Positions 46,174-54,670 are shown, counted from the first letter of the stretch. The stretch is DNA of 64,000 bases from Pseudomonas tensinigenes (GCF_014268445.2 NZ_CP077089.1:3031501-3095500); one strand, 5' to 3'. Notes: a model not told the origin generated them from the letters alone. Translations and numbers: made by a program.

Positions 46174-46378
46174 TGGTGTATCTCCACGCAGTTTTTGTTG
46201 GTGTTAAGCAATGGAGGCAATGCGGGGAACAAAGGTTTGATCGCATTTGCGACAGGGCGACGAACGGGCACCGCTGGTCTGACAGGTGGTCGACAGAACC
46301 GTGCAACCGAGGCCATTCTGATAACTGGCCAGCGCAATCGGTCGCGTTGGCCAGCCGATCAACTGACGGAGGTGTTCC

Positions 46379-46621
46379 ATGCCGGTTCCCCATGACCTGT
46401 TTCAGGACTTGAGTTGCACGAAGGAAGAGATCCAGCAAAAACGCATCCAGGATCCACGATTGGATTCACTGATCAACAAGTATTCCCAAGCCGATGCCGA
46501 TGTGGTCAAAGCCGAAACGGCCACCTCAGATGCTCCCACCGACGACGCATTGAAAAAGCTCAAAGAGAAGCGCCTGAAGGTCAAAGACGAAATCGTCAGC
46601 CATTTGCAGGCTCCGTCCTGA
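46379..46621 (+). CDS. YdcH-like (DUF465) small protein
   Basis: 80 residues, helical and charged, with LINKYSQADADVVKAE and LKKLKEKRLKVKDEIVSHL typical of the YdcH/DUF465 family. GGAGG lies 6 bases before the ATG. It is divergent from the DUF4142 gene. The function of the family is unknown. Confidence 0.8.
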   Translation: MPVPHDLFQDLSCTKEEIQQKRIQDPRLDSLINKYSQADADVVKAETATSDAPTDDALKKLKEKRLKVKDEIVSHLQAPS

Positions 46622-46717
46622 TCCGCCGACCTGCGGTTGCGGATTGACGGGAACGACAGCCACGAGCGGCACCTCGAATGTACAGAGTCTTCCATCCGAC
46701 TCATTGCGAGGTGCCTT

Positions 46718-46882
46718 ATGAACGATCCCAAATTCCCCAGTGAAGAGCAGGGCGCATTCGACCCGGTTCCCACGCATCCCGAACCCAATAGCCCGGCGCA
46801 TACCACGGCCAATCCCGAAGAGCCGGATGAGGATCTGCCTGAAGACGAAGATCCGGACAAGTTCGATAAATCGAGTAACTGA
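46718..46882 (+). CDS. Small acidic hypothetical protein
   Basis: 54 residues, very acidic and proline-rich (EEPDEDLPEDEDPDKF), no hydrophobic segment. GAGG lies 8 bases before the ATG, and it follows the YdcH-like gene by about 100 bases. No family recognised. Confidence 0.5.
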   Translation: MNDPKFPSEEQGAFDPVPTHPEPNSPAHTTANPEEPDEDLPEDEDPDKFDKSSN

Positions 46883-46887
46883 CAGAC

Positions 46888-46984
46888 CGCTTTCGCGAGC
46901 AGGCTCGCTCCCACAAGGTTCTCGGCTGACCACAGCATTTGTGGTCAACACAATCCAATGTGGGAGCGAGCCTGCTCGCGAAGG
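46888..46984. repeat. REP inverted pair (tail-to-tail order)
   Basis: CGCTTTCGCGAGCAGGCTCG precedes GTGGGAGCGAGCCTGCTCGC, so the pair is in the reverse order to the others. A small hairpin, GACCACAGCATTTGTGGTC, lies between. Confidence 0.9.
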
Positions 46985-47015
46985 CGTCAGTCCATGCAAC
47001 ACAAAAAGATCAGGT

Positions 47016-48092
47016 TCACTTAAGGGCCGCATCCAACGGCATCCGTGCCATATGCGTCGCCTTCAACGAGCCAAAATACAACCACGACCCATACTCGCGC
47101 ACCGTGGTGATCGGCGAGTAATTGCCACTGCTCGCGTCCTGCAAATTGGCAATCACCTTGCCGTCCAGATCCAGCCCCAGCACAAACCCGCGCTTCTCCT
47201 CCGGTTTAGGCAAAACCGTCAGCGCCCGCACGATCATCTTGCGCACGAACGGATGCCCGGCGGTGCCATCAAGCAGAGCATTGCGCGGCGCATACAACGC
47301 CACCCAGAACCGGTTACTGCCATTGAACGCGAGGTTGTCCGGCAGCCCCGGCAGGTTGTCGATAAACAGGTCATGAGTACCGGCTTTCGGCCCGGTCAGC
47401 CAGTAACGGCTGATACGATAGGCGCCGGTTTCGTTGACCAGCACATAGGCATCGTCCGGGCCGAGGGTGACGCCGTTGGCGAACTCAAGCTTATCGAGCA
47501 GCACACTGGTTTTGCCGCTCTGAAAGTCATAGCGCAGCAGACGTCCATCGCCGCCGTGCTCAATGACCGCCTCGCCGTCATGGCCATAACCCCAGCGACT
47601 GGAAGCATCGCTGAAATAGGCGTAATGCCCTGACTTGTCGATGGCCACGTCATCAGTAAAACCGAAGGCCAGTCCATTGGCCTCCGTGGTCAAAGGAACC
47701 AGCTGACCTTGCGCATCAAGGGACAGCAAACCCTTGACCCCGTCGGCGATCACCAGCAAGCCGTTCGGATGTCGGGCCAAGCCCAGCGGACGGCCACCGG
47801 TGTCGGCGAGTACTTTGCGTTGCTGGCCGTCGAGGCTGGTGCGGATCAGTCGGCCGTCGTGCAGGCCGGTGATCAAAAAGTCACTTTCCAGCAGCAAGGC
47901 TTCTGGCCCTTCGATGTCGCTCGGCCCGACCTGCGCTATGCCTTTGAGTTTCTGGTTCTCGGCATATATACCTTCTGTCAGCGAAGGTGCTGGCGGCGGT
48001 GTCCAGGCCACCGGTTCGACTTTGGTGGGCATCAACAATAAGAACGCGATGACGATGAGCACCAGCAGCAACAGCAGATGTCGTAGCTTCAC
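47016..48092 (-). CDS. Membrane-anchored SMP-30/strictosidine-synthase-like protein
   Basis: 358 residues with one N-terminal membrane segment (LRHLLLLLVLIVIAFLLLM) followed by a six-bladed beta-propeller. Motifs include GGRPLGLARHPNGLLVIADG, FTDDVAIDKSGHYAYFSDAS and FANGVTLGPDDAYVLVNETG, as in strictosidine-synthase-like and gluconolactonase-like hydrolases. The GTG at 48092 overlaps the stop of the upstream hydroxylase gene (GTGA), so the two are translated together. The substrate is unknown; a lactone or ester of a lipid made by the hydroxylase is possible. Confidence 0.87.
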   Translation of the reverse strand: MKLRHLLLLLVLIVIAFLLLMPTKVEPVAWTPPPAPSLTEGIYAENQKLKGIAQVGPSDIEGPEALLLESDFLITGLHDGRLIRTSLDGQQRKVLADTGGRPLGLARHPNGLLVIADGVKGLLSLDAQGQLVPLTTEANGLAFGFTDDVAIDKSGHYAYFSDASSRWGYGHDGEAVIEHGGDGRLLRYDFQSGKTSVLLDKLEFANGVTLGPDDAYVLVNETGAYRISRYWLTGPKAGTHDLFIDNLPGLPDNLAFNGSNRFWVALYAPRNALLDGTAGHPFVRKMIVRALTVLPKPEEKRGFVLGLDLDGKVIANLQDASSGNYSPITTVREYGSWLYFGSLKATHMARMPLDAALK

Positions 48093-49234
48093 GCGCTGGC
48101 CCTCGCCGAGGCCAGGTATTGCGCGGCCATGTCGCGCAGCGCCAGCATCGACGCGGCGGATTCGCGCTCGATGCGGCGTTTGAGCAGCAGGTGATTGGCG
48201 ATGCGCATGGCCAAACCGTCGAAGCGATAATCCAGCGTGCGCACGAACCGCGTGCCGCTGCCCTCGGCGGTACATTCATACGTCAACAGCAGCGATAATC
48301 CATGATCACCTTGCGCCCGCGCGCACCAGCGCCAGCCGGGCAAGTACTCAGTGACTTCCCAGCTTAAATGGCCTTCACGTCCACCCGCGTGAATGTCCTC
48401 TTCAAAGCGCGAGCCGGCATGCAGTGGGCCGTGGGCGCCGTCGATCTTCAGCGACGAGGGGTGCCACTCCGGCCAGCGACCGACACTGGCGGCGTAGGCA
48501 AGCACAGCATTGGGTTCGCCAGCGATATCGACGGTGTGCTGCATGCGGGTCATGGGCATTCTCGCGTAGCTCAAAGGGGCGGTTTCCGGCTCCCAGTAAA
48601 GGGTGCCGAACAGGTAGTCCATCAGCGGCAGGACGATGTTGAAATTGCTCTGCTGCATGCGCTCGCGGCGGTGATGCAGCTCGTGCAAGCGGCGCATCTG
48701 GCGGATCCATGGCAGGCGCGCCAGAGGATTGTCTGCCGGCAAATGCTCGCAGGCATGAAACACCTCGTAAGTCAGATAACCCAGCACCATGCAGCCGCCG
48801 AACAGTCCGGCGACGTTGGCGTTTACCTGTGCCAACAGCCACCACAGCGGCAGGGTAATCAGCAGTGTGTGCAGCACGATCAGCCAGGCAGGGAACAGGA
48901 TCACCCGCCAGTCGCGGGCACTGTCGTAGGTCATGTGGTCGGGGGTGAAGAAACTGTGATGATCGCCGGCATGCCGGGCGTAGAACATTTTTGCGAAGGT
49001 TTTTTTGTGGTGACCGAGATGGCGATGGACCATGTACACGCCGAAATTGAACAGCAGCAGGGTCAACGGCAGCGTCAGCCATTCCAGCAGGCTGACCTGC
49101 TGCACGCTGCTCCAGAACGCACCTATGGCCAGCACGCCGAACAGCAGCACGAAGGCGCCGTGCAGCCACGGGTTGTACAGCGGATGAATGGCCGCGCGGT
49201 AACGGCTGCGGAATGTCTCGGTGGTCTGCCTCAC
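48089..49234 (-). CDS. Fatty-acid hydroxylase fused to SRPBCC domain
   Basis: 381 residues. The N-terminal two thirds are an integral-membrane di-iron hydroxylase of the sterol-desaturase superfamily, with His clusters HRHLGHHKK, HAGDHHSFF, HACEH and HELHHRR and about four membrane segments. The last third (about 240-370) is an SRPBCC/START-like lipid-binding domain (MQHTVDIAGEPNAVLAYAAS, GSRFEEDI). I chose the GTG at 49234 with AGGTG upstream; the open frame runs back to 49435 through AT-rich DNA that is unlikely to be native coding. It heads the two-gene operon. Confidence 0.83.
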   Translation of the reverse strand: MRQTTETFRSRYRAAIHPLYNPWLHGAFVLLFGVLAIGAFWSSVQQVSLLEWLTLPLTLLLFNFGVYMVHRHLGHHKKTFAKMFYARHAGDHHSFFTPDHMTYDSARDWRVILFPAWLIVLHTLLITLPLWWLLAQVNANVAGLFGGCMVLGYLTYEVFHACEHLPADNPLARLPWIRQMRRLHELHHRRERMQQSNFNIVLPLMDYLFGTLYWEPETAPLSYARMPMTRMQHTVDIAGEPNAVLAYAASVGRWPEWHPSSLKIDGAHGPLHAGSRFEEDIHAGGREGHLSWEVTEYLPGWRWCARAQGDHGLSLLLTYECTAEGSGTRFVRTLDYRFDGLAMRIANHLLLKRRIERESAASMLALRDMAAQYLASARASA

Positions 49235-49399
49235 TGCGTCACCTGCGGGTATTGTTGTTATACCCGGCAGATTAGCCGATCCGGCCGTTTGTGCAGGCCG
49301 GACCTCGGTGTCACATGCGCCATGCTCCGGTGCAAAACTGCCTTTCTTTTGAGTTGATTTTTTTCGTATTTTTTGTCGCTGGTTGTATGTTGTTGAACT

Positions 49400-49433
49400 G
49401 GCTGCGAGCGGTTTGGGTACGCAGCCATTTTTC
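49400..49433 (+). terminator. Hairpin with T-run at the edge of the AT-rich island
   Basis: GGCTGCG (49400-49406) pairs with CGCAGCC (49420-49426), followed by ATTTTTC. As a terminator it would act on plus-strand transcripts; no plus-strand gene is seen before it. It may instead be an mRNA hairpin at the end of the minus-strand ParA operon. Confidence 0.4.
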
Positions 49434-49435
49434 AT

Positions 49436-49810
49436 TTATTCTTGATTGATGAAGACGTCCTTAGTTCTTTTTGTTACGTGGTCTGCGATAAACTCTGAAA
49501 GTTTTTCATTGGATGTAAGTTTTGTGGCTCCAATGCTGTATTTTTTGATGATGTATTTTAGTTCTTCTTTGTTCATTGTAATCAATTCTTTCTCGATCTC
49601 GCTTTTCTTTTTTTCTTTGAATGCTTCAAAAATATTGAGGTTCTGGATTTCCTCTCGAACCACTTCCTTTTCTTTTTGCTCTTTCTGGTTCTTTTCGTAG
49701 TACGGTCTTAGGAGGTTCAGAAGGATTTCTGGATTCTCCTCCAAAGTCGTTCCTAGTTCTGAAAGGACTTTTCCAAATATCTCGATATCTTTTTTGTTGA
49801 TGCTTTTCAT
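49436..49810 (-). CDS. Small charged partner protein of ParA, unknown family
   Basis: 124 residues, rich in Lys, Glu, Ile and Asn, mainly helical, with a coiled-coil-prone centre (about 38-75, KNQKEQKEKEVVREE) and a C-terminal block (LKYIIKKYSIGATKLTSNEK) that vaguely recalls SAP/Rho-N-like nucleic-acid-binding folds. It is not a recognisable ParB. It follows the ParA gene by 3 bases (GTAGGAG as ribosome site) and shares its low GC content. It may be the cargo adaptor or DNA-binding partner of that ATPase. Function unknown. Confidence 0.7.
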   Translation of the reverse strand: MKSINKKDIEIFGKVLSELGTTLEENPEILLNLLRPYYEKNQKEQKEKEVVREEIQNLNIFEAFKEKKKSEIEKELITMNKEELKYIIKKYSIGATKLTSNEKLSEFIADHVTKRTKDVFINQE

Positions 49811-49813
49811 GCA

Positions 49814-50659
49814 CTATACTCCTACCCGACGAACGAATTCGTCAGTGAGATTCGTAATAATGTTTTTCGTATCTTGAAAGTCCGATTTTCTTTTTGCGGT
49901 AGCGGAAGTTATGAACGGCCTAGAGTCAACTGGAGCCTCAGCCACAGAAATTCGTTGAGGGAAATCATTTTCGAAAACGACTTCACTATTATCGCCGGAC
50001 CGAAGTTCAGTCATAGTGGACTTATGTAAATTCGTTCTGTAGTCGACTTTAGTAAAGATTATGCCCGCCAAATCGATTTTGCAGCTGTGCTTTCTTTTTT
50101 TGAAGGAATTGATTCTATTTAGAATTAAGCTAATGCCAATTTTGGATAGGATGTCCGGGACTGTTGGAACAACATAAAAATCGCTTATGCTAATGCCGTT
50201 TAAAGTGATTGCTCCCAAGTTTGGAGGGCAGTCGATTAATATATAGTCGTAGTCTACTTTGATGTTTTCGATGATGTTTCCGAGTACGTCTACATGGCTA
50301 ACGTATGCTTTGTTGTCCATGTCAGGGATGTCGTCTTGAATCTCAACCAGATGTATACTTGATGGCAGCAGGTCTAGACCTTCGATGTCTGCCACGTCTT
50401 GTAGGATTGCTTTGTCTATATCGAATTGACTTTCTCCTTTTAGCATGTCGTTGAACATGTGGTAAAGAGTTTGTCCGCTGTCATGTCGCTCTTGCCACTC
50501 TTCTTGATCTATAAGCGAAACTGTGGCGTTGGTTTGTGGATCTAAGTCAATTACTAAAACTTTGTAGCCGTCCGTTGCAAGTGTTGCAGCAATATTTACT
50601 GTTGTAGTGGTTTTTCCAACGCCGCCTTTGAGATTTATAAAGCTTACTGTTTTTGTCAT
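49814..50659 (-). CDS. ParA-family ATPase
   Basis: 281 residues with the deviant Walker A KGGVGKTT (residues 11-18), VLVIDLDPQTNAT (Walker A') and YILIDCPPNLGAITLN (Walker B region). These are the marks of ParA/Soj ATPases that segregate DNA or position protein complexes. There is no N-terminal helix-turn-helix. The gene is about 40% GC by spot count, far below its surroundings, and codons are AT-rich, so it was acquired. Its partner is the small gene just downstream rather than a classic parB. A chromosomal insertion, plasmid remnant or defence-type module are all possible. Confidence 0.88.
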   Translation of the reverse strand: MTKTVSFINLKGGVGKTTTTVNIAATLATDGYKVLVIDLDPQTNATVSLIDQEEWQERHDSGQTLYHMFNDMLKGESQFDIDKAILQDVADIEGLDLLPSSIHLVEIQDDIPDMDNKAYVSHVDVLGNIIENIKVDYDYILIDCPPNLGAITLNGISISDFYVVPTVPDILSKIGISLILNRINSFKKRKHSCKIDLAGIIFTKVDYRTNLHKSTMTELRSGDNSEVVFENDFPQRISVAEAPVDSRPFITSATAKRKSDFQDTKNIITNLTDEFVRRVGV

Positions 50660-50914
50660 GACCTTGTCCTTTTGGTATGCTTTTCAGTTTTTATGATTGC
50701 TACGGAGCTGGATTTTCTCGGAGATCAGACTCTCTGTAGCTATTTGACGCTACTATTTTGCCATCGCTCAGTCTAGAGCTTTCATCATGGAAAACTCCGA
50801 AAACAGTAGCTGATCGCCGAAAACGTGATCAACGATATTCATTTTTTGGACGGTTCAAGCTAATGCCGCTTTTAGTCGCAGAGGACCTCACAATTAGTGG
50901 CAAAATAAGTAAAG
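50660..50914. other. AT-rich non-coding end of the ParA island
   Basis: 255 bases between ParA and the LysR gene with no credible coding. CCGAAAAC occurs twice, at 50797-50804 and 50817-50824 (20 bases apart), each followed by TGATC, like binding sites for a recombinase or regulator. GTAGCTATTTGACGCTAC (about 50736-50753) forms a short inverted repeat. No transposase or integrase is present. Confidence 0.45.
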
Positions 50915-51778
50915 TCAACTCAGCGGGTTCCAGCGTTGCGACCAGTCGTCATCGGTGCGGATCACTTCGCGCAGCAGGTGGAAGGCTTGTTGCAGCGTCG
51001 CCGAATCGCGGTCGCGTGAGTAGACCAGGTAAGTCGGATAGCCGAATTCTGGGGCCTTGGTCACTGCTTCCAGGGCGCCGCTTTCCAGATAGGTGCGTAC
51101 CACGCGGGTGCGGAAGTAGCCGCTGCCGCCGTGTTCGAGAATGTATTGCAGGGCCAGTGGGCCGAGGTTGAAGCTTAGCGCCGCTTTGGCTTTTTCCGGC
51201 AGGGCGGCGTCATGCTGACGGCGGAAGTCCGGGCCCCAGTCGATGTAGACGTAGGGATCGGGACGATCGGGCGCACGCACCAGAATCAGTTTTTCTTCCA
51301 GCACTTGCTCGACCTGCAATCCCGGCCAGTATTCCGGCTGATAGACCAGCGCCGCGTCGAGCACGCCGAGTTCGAGCTGGCGCAGCAGGTTTTCGCCGTC
51401 GCGGATTTCCATGCGCAGGGCATGCCCGGGAATTTTCTCGCGCAGCTCCGCCGCCCAACTGAGCATCAACGGGTTGCACAAGCTGACTTCGCCGCCGATG
51501 TGCAGCACGTTGTGATACCCCTCGGGCAGCGGCAGATCGCGGCGCGCGGCTTCCCAGGTCTGCACCAGTTGATTGGCGTAGACCACGAAGGCCTCGCCAT
51601 TGGGCGTCAGTTTCGCCCCGGCGCGGTTGCGCACGAACAGCGTACTGCCCAGCTGACTTTCGAGTTTTTGCACCCGGGCGGTGATCGCCGTTTGCGTGAC
51701 GAACAGCTTCTGCGCGGCCGCGGCGAGGCTGCCGTGGCGGACGATTTCCAGGAAGGTGCGAGCGAGATCGATGTCCAT
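50915..51778 (-). CDS. LysR-family transcriptional regulator
   Basis: 287 residues starting MDIDLARTFLEIVRHGSLAA, a canonical LysR helix-turn-helix (with VTQTAITARVQKLESQLG), then the substrate-binding domain. An upstream ATG at 51808 would add ten residues and neither start has a good ribosome site. The stop is about at the edge of the AT-rich island, so the island inserted just after this gene. It may regulate the HoxX-like gene on the same strand upstream, separated by repeat DNA. Confidence 0.9.
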   Translation of the reverse strand: MDIDLARTFLEIVRHGSLAAAAQKLFVTQTAITARVQKLESQLGSTLFVRNRAGAKLTPNGEAFVVYANQLVQTWEAARRDLPLPEGYHNVLHIGGEVSLCNPLMLSWAAELREKIPGHALRMEIRDGENLLRQLELGVLDAALVYQPEYWPGLQVEQVLEEKLILVRAPDRPDPYVYIDWGPDFRRQHDAALPEKAKAALSFNLGPLALQYILEHGGSGYFRTRVVRTYLESGALEAVTKAPEFGYPTYLVYSRDRDSATLQQAFHLLREVIRTDDDWSQRWNPLS

Positions 51779-51822
51779 GGGCGGGCCGGTGTTTGAGGTG
51801 TCGGGCATTGTAAAGGCAAAAG

Positions 51823-52130
51823 CCCCTCACCCTAACCCTCTCCCCGAGGGAGAGGGGACTGACCGAGGTGTCTGGCGTCATACATCGACCTGAAAGATCG
51901 GGTCGATTATGGATTCAGAACATGAATCTCACATCGGTGTAGATCTCCAATATCCCCGGCTCGGTTCCCTCTCCTTTGGGAGAGGGGACTGACCGAGGTG
52001 TCTTGCGTCATACATCGACCTGAAAGATCGAGGCGATTATGGATTCAGTAGAGATCGTTCATGTCGGCGAACCTCTACAGCATCCCCCAATCGGTCCCCT
52101 CTCCCTTGGGAGAGGGCTAGGGTGAGGGGA
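51823..52130. repeat. CCTCACCC/CCCTCTCCC dispersed repeat, tandem copy
   Basis: CCCTCACCCTAACCCTCTCC opens the array. Two tandem units of about 130 bases follow, each with GACCGAGGTGTC, ATCGACCTGAAAGATCG, GATTATGGATTCAG and CTCTCC...GGGAGAGGG. The inverted GGGAGAGGGCTAGGGTGAG ends it. The 370 bases between the LysR and HoxX-like genes hold no gene. Confidence 0.82.
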
Positions 52131-52148
52131 AAGCAGTCACCGCCAAAA

Positions 52149-53867
52149 TCAACTGGCCAACTCGGTCAAACGCACCCGCGCCCACTCTTCGATCAACCGC
52201 GCCGGCGTGCCACACACCTTGCGCTTGTAGACAAAATTTCGGCACTTCTCGGCAAACTGATTGCGGTTGTAGAGCATGTCTTCCTGCATCTCCTGCAACT
52301 CGGTTTCGCGACACTGCTGGATCAATACCTGATCAACCCGCGCCTTGCGCTCACGCACCGCGGCATAGGCTGGATCGCTCACCACGCCGTTGGCCCGTTG
52401 CAACAACCATAACGAAAACTCATCCGGGCAACGCGGGCCGATTTCCTGAACCATGCCCAGTTGCCACGCCTGCACCGCGCTCACCGGCAGGCACGCCTGA
52501 GTCAGTTGCTCGGCCATCGCCGGGCCGACGGCGCGGGGCAGGCTGTAAGTCCAGTATTCGGAGCCATACAAACCCATGCTCTTGTAATGCGGATTGAGCA
52601 CGACATCGGCGCGGGCAAACACAATATCGGCGGCCAGTGCGAGCATCACGCCACCGGCGCCGGCGTTGCCAGTAACGCCGCTGACCACCAGTTGCCGGGC
52701 CGTCAGCAGTTCTGCGCAGACATCATCGATCGCCTGAATATTCGCCCAGGCTTCAGCACCGGGATCCTGCGCAGCCTGGATCACGTTCAAATGCACGCCG
52801 TTGGAAAAGCTGCCGCGCCCGCCCTTGATCAGCAACACCTGCGTATCACGGGATTTGGCCCAGCGCAGCGCAGCGACCATGCGCTGGCATTGCTCGGTGC
52901 TCATGGCGCCGTTGTAGAACTCGAATGTCAGCTCACCGACGATGCCGGATTCGCGATACCGCAGCGGTTGATAGCCTTCATCACTGAACGGCTGTGTAGC
53001 GATCGACCAGTCGAGCACCGGCACGTCGGCCAATTGCTCGGCCAACAGGTGCCGCGCCGGTTGTTTGAAGGTTTCTTCGCCGGGTTGCGGTTTGCGCCGT
53101 AGTGCACCGATCCACAGGCTTTGATCGCCGGCTGCGACGAGTACGGCATCGTCATGCACCGCGAGAATTTCGCCGGGCACGCCGCTGCGCGAATCGAGGT
53201 GTGCGTCGTAAACGTAATATTGACCGCCGGCCAAGCTGGCCAGCACGCCGGGCTGACCATCGGCGGCATCGATGCAGCGTTTGATGAAGCGCGCGCAGTC
53301 GTGCCAGCTGAAACTGCGGTCGACCTGTTTCATGTTCGGCTGCAAACGCCCGCGCACTTTTGCATTGGCATAGTCGAGGACAACCGGTTCAAAGCCCTCG
53401 ATGAATTTCTCCACCACTTCGCGTATGCAGCGAATCGCCGCATCACTGACCCGGCCGTTATACAGCTCGGATTTGCGCAGGCCCGCCGGCAGGTTGAATT
53501 CACAAGTGGCCCACACTGGCCCGGCGTCCATTTCCTCGACCGCTTGCAACGCGGTGACGCCCCAACTCGGCAGCTCGTTGGTAATCGCCCAGTCGAGGGC
53601 ACTGGCGCCCCGATCGCCGACGATGCCGGGATGAATGATCACCACCGGACGCTGTGCATTGCTCCACAGTGCCTCGGGCACACGGTCCTTGAGGAACGGG
53701 CAAATCACCAGATCCGCGCCGCTGTGTTCGATCTGTTCGCATACAGCGTTTTCATCGGTAAACAGCACGACGCTCGGCGAGTGCCCGGCCTCGCGCAGTT
53801 CCAGCCAGGCACGTTGGGTCAGGCCGTTAAACGCTGACGACAGCAGAATGATGTTGAGTGGTCGCAT
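52149..53867 (-). CDS. hoxX: HoxX-like protein (formyltransferase + enoyl-CoA hydratase fusion)
   Basis: 572 residues. The N-terminal part (about 1-270) is a formyl-transferase-type domain with its C-terminal OB-like part (PVVIIHPGIVGDRGASALDW, SWGVTALQAVEEMDAGPVWAT). The C-terminal part (about 300-570) is a crotonase/enoyl-CoA-hydratase domain (GGRGSFSNGVHLNVI, NAGAGGVMLALAADIVFA). This is the plan of HoxX/HypX, which makes the CO ligand of aerobic [NiFe] hydrogenases from formyl-tetrahydrofolate. No hydrogenase structural or hyp genes are seen in the window, so the role may differ. AAGGAAG precedes the ATG. Confidence 0.85.
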   Translation of the reverse strand: MRPLNIILLSSAFNGLTQRAWLELREAGHSPSVVLFTDENAVCEQIEHSGADLVICPFLKDRVPEALWSNAQRPVVIIHPGIVGDRGASALDWAITNELPSWGVTALQAVEEMDAGPVWATCEFNLPAGLRKSELYNGRVSDAAIRCIREVVEKFIEGFEPVVLDYANAKVRGRLQPNMKQVDRSFSWHDCARFIKRCIDAADGQPGVLASLAGGQYYVYDAHLDSRSGVPGEILAVHDDAVLVAAGDQSLWIGALRRKPQPGEETFKQPARHLLAEQLADVPVLDWSIATQPFSDEGYQPLRYRESGIVGELTFEFYNGAMSTEQCQRMVAALRWAKSRDTQVLLIKGGRGSFSNGVHLNVIQAAQDPGAEAWANIQAIDDVCAELLTARQLVVSGVTGNAGAGGVMLALAADIVFARADVVLNPHYKSMGLYGSEYWTYSLPRAVGPAMAEQLTQACLPVSAVQAWQLGMVQEIGPRCPDEFSLWLLQRANGVVSDPAYAAVRERKARVDQVLIQQCRETELQEMQEDMLYNRNQFAEKCRNFVYKRKVCGTPARLIEEWARVRLTELAS

Positions 53868-54163
53868 GCTTGCTCTTCCTTGAGTGGGTTCGCCGTGGGC
53901 TCTCGGTGAGCCGTCCCTGGCTTTCGATGGAGCCGCGAGATTAATCAGTGGCCGGCCACGCGCCAGTGACCGAGGTCAACGTTGTGTCAGCCAATGTTTC
54001 TGCGGCGACCAAGTGCCTTATGCTCAATGGTTTGCTTGTGCTGATTTTTTATTACTTCAAATGTCTTCGAGGCTATTGCACAGTCGCGCCTGATCAGAGC
54101 CGGACGATCCCGGCAGAACGATGGTTTTTCGCAGCGGGTGGGACCCGTTTCAGGGAGCAAGGC

Positions 54164-54670
54164 ATGGGTGGGTACAACCCGCATTACCAGATCATTGGGC
54201 AGATGTTCCAAAAGGACTATCGCTGGCTGTGCGCTGCCGTTGGCCGCACGTTGGGTTGCCCGCACAGTGCGCAGGACATCGCTTCGGAAACCTTTCTGCG
54301 GGTGCTGGCATTGCCGGACCCCACGGCCATTCGCGAGCCACGGGCACTGTTGACCACCATCGCCCGGCGACTGGTGTACGAAGGCTGGCGCCGTCAGGAC
54401 CTTGAACGCGCCTATCTGGAAAGTCTGGCGCTGGCGCCCGAACCGGTGCATCCGTCTCCGGAAGAACGGGCGCTGGTGATCGAAGCGCTGCTGGCGGTCG
54501 ATCGTTTGCTCAACGGGTTGTCGGCCAAGGCCAAAGCGGCGTTTCTCTACCACCAACTCGACGGCTTGACCTACAGCGAGATCGGCGAACGCCTCGGGGT
54601 GTCCACCAGTCGCGTGCAGCAATACATGGTCGAGGCGTTCAAGCGTTGCTATCAGGCCATGCAGGCATGA
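54164..54670 (+). CDS. ECF RNA polymerase sigma factor, FecI type
   Basis: 168 residues with sigma-70 region 2 (FQKDYRWLCAAVGRTLG, AQDIASETFLRVLAL) and region 4 (LSAKAKAAFLYHQLDGLTYS, IGERLGVSTSRVQQYM), the FecI pattern. I chose the ATG at 54164 with GGGAGC upstream; the longer open frame would add a non-family N-terminus. It overlaps the FecR gene by 4 bases, and a TonB receptor with a signalling domain follows. So this is a complete cell-surface signalling triplet, probably controlling the receptors downstream. No clear Fur box was seen in the 296 bases before it, which hold nothing else I can name. Confidence 0.92.
   Translation: MGGYNPHYQIIGQMFQKDYRWLCAAVGRTLGCPHSAQDIASETFLRVLALPDPTAIREPRALLTTIARRLVYEGWRRQDLERAYLESLALAPEPVHPSPEERALVIEALLAVDRLLNGLSAKAKAAFLYHQLDGLTYSEIGERLGVSTSRVQQYMVEAFKRCYQAMQA

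Noticed and set aside
49235..49435. N-terminal extension of the fatty-acid hydroxylase to the ATG at 49435
   Set aside because: The added 67 residues are basic, low-complexity and lie partly in AT-rich island DNA; the GTG at 49234 has a ribosome site and begins the family-like sequence.
49446..49700. Plus-strand open frame of 84 codons within the small ParA-partner gene
   Set aside because: Very rich in Ser, Phe and Leu because it is the complement of a Lys/Glu-rich gene; no ribosome site.
50758..51171. Plus-strand open frame of 137 codons at the island/LysR border
   Set aside because: It straddles the island edge and most of it is antisense to the LysR gene; no motif or ribosome site.
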